A stretch of 64,000 bases of DNA from CAZJAH01 sp964544155. GTDB lineage: Bacteria > Bacteroidota > Ignavibacteria > Kapaibacteriales > UBA2268. Below the pieces are notes generated by a model. The model was not told the DNA's origin. It ran no database searches and saw only the letters and a list, made by a program, of their open reading frames with translations. Made by a program: the position numbers and the translations under genes. The stretch lies in assembly GCA_964544155.1 (NCBI GenBank), contig CAZJAH010000003.1:117614-181613 (forward strand), read 5' to 3'. Shown here piece after piece: positions 34,190-43,442 of this stretch. Within the stretch, counting starts at the first letter, position 1. Each line of letters begins with the position of its first letter.

Positions 34190-34934
34190 AGAATTACTGC
34201 CAGCTAATAGAAATTCAGGTTCGGATATTGATAAAATTAATGATCTGAGCGATGATGAGCTTGATGAGGAATTTGGCGATGCAGTCAATGGATTTCCCGA
34301 ATTTAACCAATTTGGGAAAAAGCTCTTCGACGCGAACGGTAATTTAAACTTAAGCGAAGAAGAAAGAAAAGATATGATCTATAAGCTTGCTGGAAAGTTC
34401 ACCGAAATAATGGAAATACTGAGAATTTCCCGGAACGATCCTAACAGCACCCATACTCCCATGCGGATAGCCAGGATGTATGTTAATGAACTATTTTCGG
34501 GCAGGTTCACGGAACCACCGAGGCCGACTGTTTTCCCCAACCGGAAAAACGTTAACAACCTGATCATTAGCCATGGTATAAGGATCATGTCTGTTTGCTC
34601 GCATCACTGGCAGCCAATTTCGGGTAATTGCGTAATCGGCTATATTCCGGGTGATTATGTTATTGGCCTGTCAAAATTGACCAGAGTAGTGGAATGGTTC
34701 TCACATCGCGGCCAGATACAGGAAGAACTCGGTGAACAAATTGCCGATTATCTTGAAAAGCTGCTTAAACCAAAGGCTTTGGGTGTGGTTATCAGGGCTA
34801 AGCATTACTGTATGATAGCCAGGGGAGTCCGCAGCAATGAAAATGATTCAATCATGACAACTTCTGTTGTCAGAGGGTATTTAATGGATGACCTCAATCT
34901 GCGTAATGAATTTATGTCACTAATTGAAAAATGA
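34182..34934 (+). CDS. folE: GTP cyclohydrolase I
   Basis: Turns GTP into dihydroneopterin triphosphate, the first step of folate and pterin synthesis. The catalytic core (about residues 75-248) shows HTPMRIARMYVNELFSG, SVCSHHWQPISGNCVIGYIP (zinc Cys and His), GLSKLTRVVEWFSHR, and the second zinc Cys in KHYCMIARGV. The usual CEHH is CSHH here. About 60 acidic residues precede the core, making the protein (250 aa) longer than most bacterial enzymes. It overlaps the upstream synthase gene by 8 bases, so the pair is translationally coupled. Confidence 0.93.
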   Translation: MSEELLPANRNSGSDIDKINDLSDDELDEEFGDAVNGFPEFNQFGKKLFDANGNLNLSEEERKDMIYKLAGKFTEIMEILRISRNDPNSTHTPMRIARMYVNELFSGRFTEPPRPTVFPNRKNVNNLIISHGIRIMSVCSHHWQPISGNCVIGYIPGDYVIGLSKLTRVVEWFSHRGQIQEELGEQIADYLEKLLKPKALGVVIRAKHYCMIARGVRSNENDSIMTTSVVRGYLMDDLNLRNEFMSLIEK

Positions 34935-34983
34935 CCGCGATTTTATATAAGAAATGTCCTTTTAGTAAGCAGCATAGATTATT

Positions 34984-35685
34984 TTGCCAAAAAAACAGTT
35001 AAAAATAGACCAAAAACCGTCAAGCGGCAGAGTGAAAAAGAAAATTCAGCTTCCAACTCTCAAGTTGGAAAGTTCGTTCTGGAAAGAACATCTGCTTGTT
35101 GCCGGGGTTGATGAAGCAGGCAGAGGCTGTTTGGCCGGGCCGGTGGTAGCAGGCGCGGTTATCATTAACGACCGCAAACTCGCCCGAGCCGGTATCCGAG
35201 ACTCAAAAGAGCTTACCCACGAAAGCAGGCTGGAAATATTTGAGGCCATAAAGGAAAAATCATTTGCTTATTCCACTGGAATTGTCGATAATAAAGAAAT
35301 TGACAGAATAAATATTTTACAGGCAAGCATGAAAGCTATGAGAATGGCAATACACAAGCTCGATCCCCTTCCGGGGCAGCTGCTTATCGACGGTAATTAT
35401 TTTATTGATTTCGGCATACCATATAGAACAATTATCAAAGGTGATTCCGGCTGCCTTAGTATTGCGGCGGCTTCGATCACGGCTAAAGTTTCCCGCGATT
35501 TATGGATGATTGAAAAAGCTCATAAGGAATTTCCTGATTACGGATTTAAGGCTCATAAGGGATATGCAACCAGAATGCATGTAGAAGCTATCCGCCAATA
35601 TGGAACCTGCAGCCTTCACAGGCTTAGTTTTTTATCAAAATATAATAACGGAGACCGTACTTTATTTGATGATGATACAGAATAA
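34984..35685 (+). CDS. rnhB: ribonuclease HII
   Basis: Removes RNA from RNA-DNA hybrids and single ribonucleotides from DNA. The signature VAGVDEAGRGCLAGPVVAGAVII is at about residues 37-60 and contains the first catalytic Asp and Glu; later active-site segments are LLIDGNYF and KVSRDLWMIEKAH. The TTG at 34984 is used because no earlier ATG fits and the next ATG is well inside the domain. Its 233 residues include a basic 30-residue N-terminal extension. A near-perfect 23-bp tandem duplication covers the stop codon. Confidence 0.94.
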   Translation: MPKKQLKIDQKPSSGRVKKKIQLPTLKLESSFWKEHLLVAGVDEAGRGCLAGPVVAGAVIINDRKLARAGIRDSKELTHESRLEIFEAIKEKSFAYSTGIVDNKEIDRINILQASMKAMRMAIHKLDPLPGQLLIDGNYFIDFGIPYRTIIKGDSGCLSIAAASITAKVSRDLWMIEKAHKEFPDYGFKAHKGYATRMHVEAIRQYGTCSLHRLSFLSKYNNGDRTLFDDDTE

Positions 35686-35723
35686 TCATTGTACCATTAA
35701 CAGAATAATCATTGTACCACTAA
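35678..35723 (+). repeat. 23-bp tandem duplication over the rnhB stop codon
   Basis: Two adjacent copies (35678-35700 and 35701-35723) of a unit beginning CAGAATAATCATTG, with 22 of 23 bases the same. The rnhB TAA (35683-35685) is in the first copy. The arrangement is the same as at the end of the baeRF gene, though the sequence is unrelated. Confidence 0.93.
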
Positions 35724-35736
35724 ATAAATCCCCACT

Positions 35737-38553
35737 ATGAAAACACCGGCACAGAAATTTGAGGAATGGTTAATTAGCACCGGCAAGGATAAGGCCGGAT
35801 TAAAAGAAAGACATATTAAAGACTTACGAAAACTATTTGAGACAAGCGGATTAGTAAGCAGCTGCTTTGAGTATCTACCCCTTGCATGTATTATAATAAA
35901 TCGAGAGGGCTTTGTTACTGAAATAAATTCAAAGGCCAATGAAGAATTTGGTGATATTTCGAACAGCGATCTTTATGATATCACAGCAAAAGAAGACTTT
36001 GAAGAACTATCCTCTATGCTTGAAGAATTGAAGGTCAAAGGTGCCGCTTTTGAAACAGTCCTTAAAATCGGGCCCCATGATTACCACGTCTTAGCTGTTG
36101 AAGCGGATAATAAAAATAAAATAAATATTATGGTTCTCTTTAAATTAGATAATACCATAATAACTAAAGCAATTAGGAAAAAAAATGAAAGCGGAGAATC
36201 TCCTGCCCTGGAATCACTGATCACTGAAATTGTACAAAGTAAAGCCGCGGAATCCCGGATGCGCAGGGCAGCTGATAATTACAGCTCATTTATCGAGAGG
36301 CTTCCAGTTGGAATATACCGCAGGTCTAGTGACGGAACACTGCTAATGGCAAATCCTGCTGCCATGGAAATGATTGGAATTAAAGAGCTTAGTGAAGCTA
36401 ATATGATTAAGTGCAAAAGCAAGATCAACAAACCCGGATATGACATTCAGGAATTCATTGAAAATATTAATGATCAAAACGAAGTCAAAGCTCATGTTTC
36501 CAAATGGAAAAAGCCGGACGGTAGTTACATTTGCATTAGGGAAACAGCCAGGGCTGTACGAGATGAACAATCCGAATTGCTATATATTGAAGGTATAATG
36601 GAAGATATAAGCGAAGAAGTTAATTCCGGAAAGCGGCCGGCTAAGAACATACATATATTAAACAAAATCATGAATTCTTCCTCAGAAGCATTATGGGAAT
36701 ATTTCCCTGAAAATGGTTATATCGAGTTAAGCCATAGATATCAAGAGATTACAGGATTTAGTTGTGATAAGAAAACTACACTGAAAGAAGCTGTTACAGA
36801 TATTTTCCAGGATGAATTTCGTGAAAAAGTAGCCGGAAACCTCGAAAAACTTTTGAATAAACAAAAAGAATTTTTTGAAACAGAAGGCCGAATAACTACT
36901 GCTGACGGGAATGCAAAATGGGTAAATCTGAAGGCATATTATATAAAAGACGAAATTAACGGCGATTCAGTTATTGGCAATATATTGAACTTAAACGCCA
37001 AAATCGAAAATGAAAAAGCCGTTGAATACAATGAAAAAAAATTCCGGGGCCTGTTTGAGCAATCAACAGACGGGATCATACTAATAAGCCCGGATGGGAA
37101 AATCAACGACTGGAACTCGAGCTGCTCTGAAATGATTGGCGTAAATGCTTCGGATGTAATAAATAAAAGCCTTGATGAACTATCCGGGATGAAAAGGGTC
37201 AAAGAATCCGGATTACTTGATTTTCTGCTTGAACAATCTTCAAATTTTTCTGACAACAAATTTAAAAAGTTGAAAGGCCCAAGGGAGTTTACCCTATATT
37301 CCGCGGATGACTCAACAAGGTTAATACAGGCTCACAGCTTCATCATCATGGTTGAAAAAAGCTTTCAAATTGGAACTGTACTTAGAGATATTACCGACCT
37401 GAGAAATATATCTGAAGCTTACAGAATACTAGCCGATCAATCCATACAGGGTATATCCATTGTGAGTGAAGGCAGGATAAAATACAGCAATAAAGCATTT
37501 CTGGATATTAGCGGCTATTCGGCAGATGATGTTGCCTCTATGCAATGGAATGATTTTATAAAAATAGCCCATCCTGACTACCGGGACAGCATTGATAAGC
37601 GATTAAATAATATACTGGAAGGCGGAAAAGAAAAAGGTGAAAATCATTTAAAGATCATAACAAAAGACAAAAAAGAAAAATGGGTAGAAGCATTTTCAAT
37701 ATTAATTGAATACAAAGGCAAGCCGGCCATTCAGAGTATTTTCATGGATATAACCGACAGAGTGAACGCCGAACTCGAGAAAGAAAAAACATTAAAATCA
37801 CAGCTAAATGCCGAACGTAAGAAAAACGAAGCCATGAGAATTATCGAAGAATCCGCTAAAATAGCCTCAATCGGTGTAGTGGCAGGGGGAATAACTCATG
37901 AAATAAATCAGCCTCTGAATGCCATAAAGATAGGTTCGGACGGGCTTTTACTATGGAATGAAAAATCGAAGAATAGCATGCCTTCATCCATTATAAAAAT
38001 AATCAAAGGTATTTCCGAATCTTCAGACAGAATTTCAGAAATAATTTCGCATATGCGTTCATATTGGAATGAATCAACTCCCGGGAGCCTGCTAAGCATA
38101 GATTTAAACGAGGCCGTCAATAATTCGGTAAACCTTATACAAAGGCGGCTGGATTCTCATGAGATCACACTGATCAAGCAGCTGTTTGAAAAGAATATTT
38201 TTATCAGAGGCGAAAGAGTGCATCTCGAACTAATGATAAATAATTTGATAAATAATTCTTATAATGCTTTAAAAAATATAAATATAAAGGACAAATTTAT
38301 TAAATTGGAAACATATTTAAAGGATGATTACGCTTTTTTTGAAATCAATGATAACGGCCCCGGAATACCTGAAGAAGACATGAATAGTATATTTGATCCT
38401 TTTCATTCAAAAATGGGGCTTTCAGGACATGACAATCTCGGCCTGGCAATTGTTAAAATGTTTGCCGAAAGATTCGGTGCGAAGATAAGCTCGAGAAATA
38501 ACCTTTTGGGAGGGGCATGTTTCACGATCAGATTTCAAAATTTGGAACATTAA
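35737..38553 (+). CDS. multi-PAS histidine kinase, NtrB-like core
   Basis: A 938-residue soluble kinase with no clear membrane segment. The N-terminal 680 residues hold about five PAS/PAC sensor modules (for example YLPLACIIINREGFV, RLPVGIYRRSSDG, LFEQSTDGIILISPDGKINDWN, ADQSIQGISIVSEGRIKYSNKAF). The kinase core has the phosphoacceptor His in GVVAGGITHEINQPLNAIK, the N box LELMINNLINNSYNAL, DNGPGIPEEDM, and NLGLAIVKMFAERFG. The HEINQPL type is typical of kinases that partner sigma-54 activators. Such an activator gene follows 22 bases later, so they are the likely pair. The signal is unknown. Confidence 0.92.
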   Translation: MKTPAQKFEEWLISTGKDKAGLKERHIKDLRKLFETSGLVSSCFEYLPLACIIINREGFVTEINSKANEEFGDISNSDLYDITAKEDFEELSSMLEELKVKGAAFETVLKIGPHDYHVLAVEADNKNKINIMVLFKLDNTIITKAIRKKNESGESPALESLITEIVQSKAAESRMRRAADNYSSFIERLPVGIYRRSSDGTLLMANPAAMEMIGIKELSEANMIKCKSKINKPGYDIQEFIENINDQNEVKAHVSKWKKPDGSYICIRETARAVRDEQSELLYIEGIMEDISEEVNSGKRPAKNIHILNKIMNSSSEALWEYFPENGYIELSHRYQEITGFSCDKKTTLKEAVTDIFQDEFREKVAGNLEKLLNKQKEFFETEGRITTADGNAKWVNLKAYYIKDEINGDSVIGNILNLNAKIENEKAVEYNEKKFRGLFEQSTDGIILISPDGKINDWNSSCSEMIGVNASDVINKSLDELSGMKRVKESGLLDFLLEQSSNFSDNKFKKLKGPREFTLYSADDSTRLIQAHSFIIMVEKSFQIGTVLRDITDLRNISEAYRILADQSIQGISIVSEGRIKYSNKAFLDISGYSADDVASMQWNDFIKIAHPDYRDSIDKRLNNILEGGKEKGENHLKIITKDKKEKWVEAFSILIEYKGKPAIQSIFMDITDRVNAELEKEKTLKSQLNAERKKNEAMRIIEESAKIASIGVVAGGITHEINQPLNAIKIGSDGLLLWNEKSKNSMPSSIIKIIKGISESSDRISEIISHMRSYWNESTPGSLLSIDLNEAVNNSVNLIQRRLDSHEITLIKQLFEKNIFIRGERVHLELMINNLINNSYNALKNINIKDKFIKLETYLKDDYAFFEINDNGPGIPEEDMNSIFDPFHSKMGLSGHDNLGLAIVKMFAERFGAKISSRNNLLGGACFTIRFQNLEH

Positions 38554-38575
38554 TGAAAAATAGATCACTAAAGTC

Positions 38576-39982
38576 ATGAGAATCTTACTAGTAGATGATG
38601 ATAATATAAGCAGGGATATGCTTGCCGATATATTGTCAGGTTTGATCAGCAATGAAATCGTGCAGGCAGACAGTGCTAAAGAAGCCCTGGACTTGCATAG
38701 CATTAATCCGTTTAAGCTGGTTTTTACTGATATTAAAATGCCTGGCATGAACGGCATTGATCTGCTTAAAAAAATCCGGCAGAAAAACAGAGATAATACC
38801 GAGGTAGTGCTTTTTACGGGATACGCCGAATTGGATACCGCCGTAGAAGCAATTAAATACGGCGCCAGAGATTACTTATTCAAGCCTGTTGACATAAAAA
38901 AAGTCATTGAAATAATTCAGGATGTTGAGGTCAAAGGAAAAGCCGTTGATAAGAAAAGCTATTCGGAAATTGATGAATCAAAAATTAACAGCTTGCTACA
39001 AAACGGGGCTTTCTTTGTTATTCCTAATGTTATTGATATAGGCATATTTTCGAACAAAATGAAGGAAATACTTAATACAGCCCTTAAACTCCATGAAGAC
39101 AGATCTATACCCGTGCTCATCGAAGGCGAAAGCGGCACCGGAAAAGAAATTGCCGCCAAGATCATACATTATGGCCCCGAAGGAAGAGACGCTCCTTTGG
39201 TATCAATTAACTGCTCGGCTATTACCGAAAATCTATTTGAAAGTGAACTGTTCGGTTATGAAGGCGGTTCATTTACTGGCGCTAAAATAGAAGGCATGAA
39301 AGGCAAGCTTGAACTCGCGCAGGGAGGGACTATCCTGCTTGATGAAATAGGCGACCTGTCCTTGAAAATGCAGCCGAAACTTCTCAGAGTGCTGCAGGAA
39401 AGAAATTTTTTCAGAATTGGCGGCAGCAGGCCGATAAAACTTGACGTCAGGGTATTGGCAGCCACAAATAAGAATCTTAAGCTGCTTGTAGAAGAAGGAA
39501 AGTTCAGAGAAGATCTCTTTCACAGGCTAAATACAGGATGGATAAATATGCCTCCGCTCAGAACTCAGTCAGAGGCTATTGGGCCTCTGGCGCAGATGTT
39601 TCTGACTCAGTTTGCAGAAATCAAGAACAAACAGTTCCGATCAATAAGTGAAGAATCACTCAGAATACTTGAAAATTATGATTGGCCCGGTAATATACGC
39701 GAACTTAGAAATCTGATTAACAGGGTTACACTGCTTTACAATGAGATTGAACTTCTTCCCAGGCACCTGGCCATGCAAAAAGCAGCAAGTATGAAAATTA
39801 GTAATAACTCAAAATTTGAATTAAAACCGGGGCAGTTTATCCTGCCGGAGGAAGGGTTTGACCTGAAATCCCATGAGACGGAAATTGTACAACAGGCCTT
39901 AAAAAGAAATAAAGGGAATAAATCCAAAACTGCCAGATATCTGGGAATGACTCTGTCCTCGCTAAGAAGCAGGCTAAAATAA
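38576..39982 (+). CDS. sigma-54-dependent response regulator (NtrC family)
   Basis: A 468-residue activator of sigma-54 promoters: receiver (about 1-120; phosphoacceptor Asp in LVFTDIKMPGMNGID, Lys in DYLFKPVD), AAA+ ATPase (about 160-390; Walker A EGESGTGKE, Walker B GGTILLDEIG, and an R-finger region), and a Fis-type helix-turn-helix (GNKSKTARYLGMTLSSLRSRL) at the end. The sigma-54-contacting loop reads GSFTGA instead of the usual GAFTGA. The kinase gene upstream is its probable partner. I saw no good -24/-12 promoter in the window, so its target genes are open. Confidence 0.93.
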   Translation: MRILLVDDDNISRDMLADILSGLISNEIVQADSAKEALDLHSINPFKLVFTDIKMPGMNGIDLLKKIRQKNRDNTEVVLFTGYAELDTAVEAIKYGARDYLFKPVDIKKVIEIIQDVEVKGKAVDKKSYSEIDESKINSLLQNGAFFVIPNVIDIGIFSNKMKEILNTALKLHEDRSIPVLIEGESGTGKEIAAKIIHYGPEGRDAPLVSINCSAITENLFESELFGYEGGSFTGAKIEGMKGKLELAQGGTILLDEIGDLSLKMQPKLLRVLQERNFFRIGGSRPIKLDVRVLAATNKNLKLLVEEGKFREDLFHRLNTGWINMPPLRTQSEAIGPLAQMFLTQFAEIKNKQFRSISEESLRILENYDWPGNIRELRNLINRVTLLYNEIELLPRHLAMQKAASMKISNNSKFELKPGQFILPEEGFDLKSHETEIVQQALKRNKGNKSKTARYLGMTLSSLRSRLK

Positions 39983-39983
39983 C

Positions 39984-39999
39984 TGTGCAAAATCGCACA
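39984..39999 (+). terminator. weak hairpin after the NtrC-type gene
   Basis: TGTGC (39984-39988) and GCACA (39995-39999) can pair around a 6-base loop, followed only by ATTT. It might end the kinase/activator transcript but is weak. The rest of the gap to 40184 is AT-rich leader sequence. Confidence 0.3.
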
Positions 40000-40184
40000 A
40001 TTTGCTGATTTCGCTTGACGGATTTATCAAATTGTATCTTTTCAGCAAATACACGAATTTTTTACAAAAAAATGTAATTCAAATAAATTAAATAACTTAA
40101 GGCTAATCATAAAAGTGTATTTTATTAATTGGTCTCATTTTTGTGGATTTTTAAATTTATTGTTAATTATAAGGAGATAAACCA

Positions 40185-40541
40185 TTGAAAATAATGCTTG
40201 TTGACGATGATGAACTATCTTCCAGCATACTACAGGAAGCTTTGATATTAAATGATCACGAATGCGATACTTATCTTGATGTTTATGAAGCATTGGAAAA
40301 TTATACCAATGATATTGAGCTGATTATTACTGATTACAGAATGCCTAAGCTAAACGGCATTGAGCTGATGAAGAAAATAAGAGAGAAAAACAGCGAAGCT
40401 AAAATTATTATTACCTCAGGTGCCGGCGATATGAATATCCGGAAAATGACTATGCTTGAGGGAGCTACCGCGTTTATTGGCAAACCGTTCAATTTTATAC
40501 AAATAATGGAAGAAATCGAGTCTTTTGAGAATATCGTATAG
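40185..40541 (+). CDS. single-domain response regulator
   Basis: A 118-residue receiver with no output domain. Conserved parts are the acidic pair (MLVDDDELS), the phosphoacceptor Asp in LIITDYRMPKLNGIE, and the Lys in FIGKPFNF. The TTG start at 40185 is supported by AAGGAG eight bases upstream and because starting at the internal ATG (40194) would remove the first strand. It lies 4 bases before the next kinase gene and probably passes phosphate within this island. Confidence 0.92.
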   Translation: MKIMLVDDDELSSSILQEALILNDHECDTYLDVYEALENYTNDIELIITDYRMPKLNGIELMKKIREKNSEAKIIITSGAGDMNIRKMTMLEGATAFIGKPFNFIQIMEEIESFENIV

Positions 40542-40545
40542 TAAT

Positions 40546-43038
40546 ATGGAAAATAGTATTAATGGCATTTTAGATAAAATTGAAGAAAAAATAAATATCA
40601 AAGGAGAATTGAAGCAGGAATTTTGGCTGCTTAAACAAAAATTCAGAGATTTGGAATCCCAAATTAATCAAAATGGCCCCGGTGGCCTTGATAATACTCA
40701 TCAAACTAATAATGAAGCCATTAATGGATATTCGCCTCCCGGAGGAAATTTACCGGAATACCCCCGGAGTAATCTAAGAGATTATTCCCTTGAGTTAATT
40801 AATACTCATTTTGAGAATTCACCTATACCACTGATTGAATGGGATAAAAACTTTGTTATCCGCAAGTGGTCATCTTCAGCAGAATTACTTTTTGAATGGA
40901 ACAAAAAAGAAGTGATCGGGAAAACAATATTTGAAATTAATTTCATCCATCCAGATGACCTGGAAAAGGTTAAAAAAATTGCCGATAAACTCGTGGTCAG
41001 GAATAAAAACAACGCCGTTTCAATTAACCGAAACCTTACAAAAAGCCGTAAAGTGCTCACTTTGCAATGGTATAATTCAATTATTTTTGACAAAAACGGA
41101 GATATGATCTCTGTGCTTTCTCAGATAATTGATCTGACTGAACAAATTGAATCACAAATTAAATATAAAACTTCAAACGAAAGATACAGGAATCTCTTCG
41201 ACTCAAGTCTATACGGAGTTGCTCTCGCCGACGACGGTGGAAACATAATTGACGTAAACGCCGAATATTGCAGGATTACAGGATACAGCAAAGAGGAATT
41301 AAAAGGAAAAAATTATAAGGAAATTACACCCGATAAATGGATTGAATTTGAAGAAAAATTTATTATTAACAAGCTATTAAAGGAAGGTAGCACACCTGAA
41401 TATGAAAAAGAATACTTCCGAAAGGACGGAAGTTTGATACCAATCAGGCTCAGGGCATGGAAATACTTTTTGAAAGATACCGGCGAAAAAGAGACCTGGG
41501 CTATTGTGCAGGATTTGTCAGGACAAAAGGAAGCCGAAAAAAACGCTAATGATACTAAACTCAGATTTACAGCCCTTTTTGATAAAACTTCTGACATGAT
41601 TGTATTCTATGATCCGGTGAACCAAAAGATCACCGATATGAATATTACCGCAGCCAGGCTTTTAAATTATGATGCAGTCACACTTCAGAAGAAAGGAAAT
41701 GATAAATCTGCAAAATTATATTATAAAAATGATGAAATTGGTTTAAATGCCATAGTTGATTTAATCTATACAGAAGAGCAATTAGAATTTTCTACGGAAT
41801 TAGAAACCGGCGAAGGCCTGAAATTCATGAGCGTTAAGGCGCAATTATTCAATTTTACGGGCAGCCCGCTAATTATGTTTGTTGCCAGAGATATGACTGA
41901 TATTCTTTCGGCCAAGAAAGAGCTGGAGATAAGCAAATCAAAATATAAAACTATATTCAATTCGGTAACAGACGGTATCCTGATATTTTCAAAAGCCGGC
42001 ATTATTGTAGATGTTAATTGCAGATTATGTGATATACTGGGTTATTCCTGCTCCGATTTTATCGGAAAAACTTATATTAAAGGGCTTTTCCGGGAACATA
42101 TTGATAAGTTCATTGATTTTATCAATAATATCAGTGATAATGAATACTCATCTATTGAGATGAAAGCAATTCGAGATGACGGCACCATAATTCTTATGTA
42201 TATTAAGGGGGTTGTGGTTAATTTCCCGCAGGGGATGCATATACTATGTATTATCAGAGATATTACCGAAGAAAGAGCCGCAAAAAATCAAATTATTAAT
42301 TATAACAAAGAACTTAAAAGGTCCAATTCCGAGCTTCAGCAGTTTGCTTACGTAGCATCTCACGACTTACAGGAGCCCCTGCGCATGGTTGCGAGCTTTG
42401 TACAACTGCTCCAAAAGAAATATTCGGCACAATTAGACGACAAAGCCAATGAGTATATAAATTTTGCGGTTGAAGGCTCCAACAGAATGAGGCAGCTCAT
42501 ACTCGACCTGCTGTCGTTTTCCAGAGTTCATTCAAAGGCAGGGAGGTTCGAGAAAACGGATCTTAACAAAATACTTGATGATACATTAAACATACTAAAA
42601 CCGGATATTGAGAATCATAATGTTATAATCTCAAGAAGTGAACTGCCTTACATATATTGTGACAGTCTTCAGATATTACGGCTTTTTAAGAATCTGATAT
42701 TAAATGCTATTAAATTCAGGTCAGAAAAAAGGCCGGAAATAAGTATAGATTACAGATTTATTTCCGATGAAACAATCGAATTCTCCGTTAAAGATAATGG
42801 CATTGGCATAGATCCCGCCTATAAAACAAAAATCTTCGAGATATTCCAGAGGCTGCATTCCAGGGAGGAATATCCGGGTACGGGTATAGGCCTGTCGATC
42901 TGCCAAAGGATAGTTAACAGGCATGGCGGTAATATATGGGTGGAATCAAGCCCCGGAGAAGGCTCTGTGTTTTATTTTACCTTAGAGTTAGGAGGATATA
43001 ATGGATCAAACTCGGCCAATCAGGATATTATTAGTTGA
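40546..43038 (+). CDS. multi-PAS histidine kinase, phytochrome-like core
   Basis: About 830 residues, without obvious membrane helices. A short coiled coil (IEEKINIKGELKQEFWLLKQKFRDL region, about 8-45) is followed by four PAS/PAC modules (about 80-600). The kinase core has the phosphoacceptor His in YVASHDLQEPLRMVASFVQLL, a type common in phytochrome-like kinases. FKNLILNAIKFRS is the N box, and DNGIGIDP and YPGTGIGLSICQRIV are the ATP lid motifs. The ATG at 40546 is preferred over a TTG at 40525 inside the previous gene. The last 38 bases overlap the next gene, an Rcp1-type regulator, the usual partner of this kinase type. Confidence 0.92.
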   Translation: MENSINGILDKIEEKINIKGELKQEFWLLKQKFRDLESQINQNGPGGLDNTHQTNNEAINGYSPPGGNLPEYPRSNLRDYSLELINTHFENSPIPLIEWDKNFVIRKWSSSAELLFEWNKKEVIGKTIFEINFIHPDDLEKVKKIADKLVVRNKNNAVSINRNLTKSRKVLTLQWYNSIIFDKNGDMISVLSQIIDLTEQIESQIKYKTSNERYRNLFDSSLYGVALADDGGNIIDVNAEYCRITGYSKEELKGKNYKEITPDKWIEFEEKFIINKLLKEGSTPEYEKEYFRKDGSLIPIRLRAWKYFLKDTGEKETWAIVQDLSGQKEAEKNANDTKLRFTALFDKTSDMIVFYDPVNQKITDMNITAARLLNYDAVTLQKKGNDKSAKLYYKNDEIGLNAIVDLIYTEEQLEFSTELETGEGLKFMSVKAQLFNFTGSPLIMFVARDMTDILSAKKELEISKSKYKTIFNSVTDGILIFSKAGIIVDVNCRLCDILGYSCSDFIGKTYIKGLFREHIDKFIDFINNISDNEYSSIEMKAIRDDGTIILMYIKGVVVNFPQGMHILCIIRDITEERAAKNQIINYNKELKRSNSELQQFAYVASHDLQEPLRMVASFVQLLQKKYSAQLDDKANEYINFAVEGSNRMRQLILDLLSFSRVHSKAGRFEKTDLNKILDDTLNILKPDIENHNVIISRSELPYIYCDSLQILRLFKNLILNAIKFRSEKRPEISIDYRFISDETIEFSVKDNGIGIDPAYKTKIFEIFQRLHSREEYPGTGIGLSICQRIVNRHGGNIWVESSPGEGSVFYFTLELGGYNGSNSANQDIIS

Positions 43039-43441
43039 AGACAACAGGGCAGACGCAATACTTGTAGAAGAAGCCCTGTCAGAAAGTAAATTGTTTAACC
43101 GGCTGGATATTGTAAGCGATGGTTTGGAAGCTTTAGATTATTTAAGGAATAAGGGCGGTTATATTGAAAACCAAAAGCCCGATCTTATTCTGCTGGATCT
43201 TAATATGCCGAAATTAAGCGGTATAGAAGTACTTAAGGAAATTAAAAATGATGAGGAATTAAAGATCATACCGGTTGTTATAATGACGACTTCCAAAAGT
43301 GAATCTGATGTAATTCAATCTTACAATTTACACGCGAATTGCTATATAACCAAACCCGTGGATCTGGAAAAATTCATACAGATAGTTAAAAATATAGAGC
43401 AATTCTGGTTTTCTATTGTTACATTACCATTACATAACTAA
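43001..43441 (+). CDS. Rcp1-type single-domain response regulator
   Basis: A 146-residue receiver of the Rcp1 group: LLVEDNRADAILVEEAL, the phosphoacceptor Asp in LILLDLNMPKLSGIEVL, VIMTTSKSE, and ITKPVD. It begins inside the 3' end of the kinase gene (38-base overlap, different frame), behind a strong AGGAGG ribosome-binding site. The overlap ties its production to that of the kinase. The following kinase gene starts one base after its stop. Confidence 0.93.
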   Translation: MDQTRPIRILLVEDNRADAILVEEALSESKLFNRLDIVSDGLEALDYLRNKGGYIENQKPDLILLDLNMPKLSGIEVLKEIKNDEELKIIPVVIMTTSKSESDVIQSYNLHANCYITKPVDLEKFIQIVKNIEQFWFSIVTLPLHN

Positions 43442-43442
43442 A

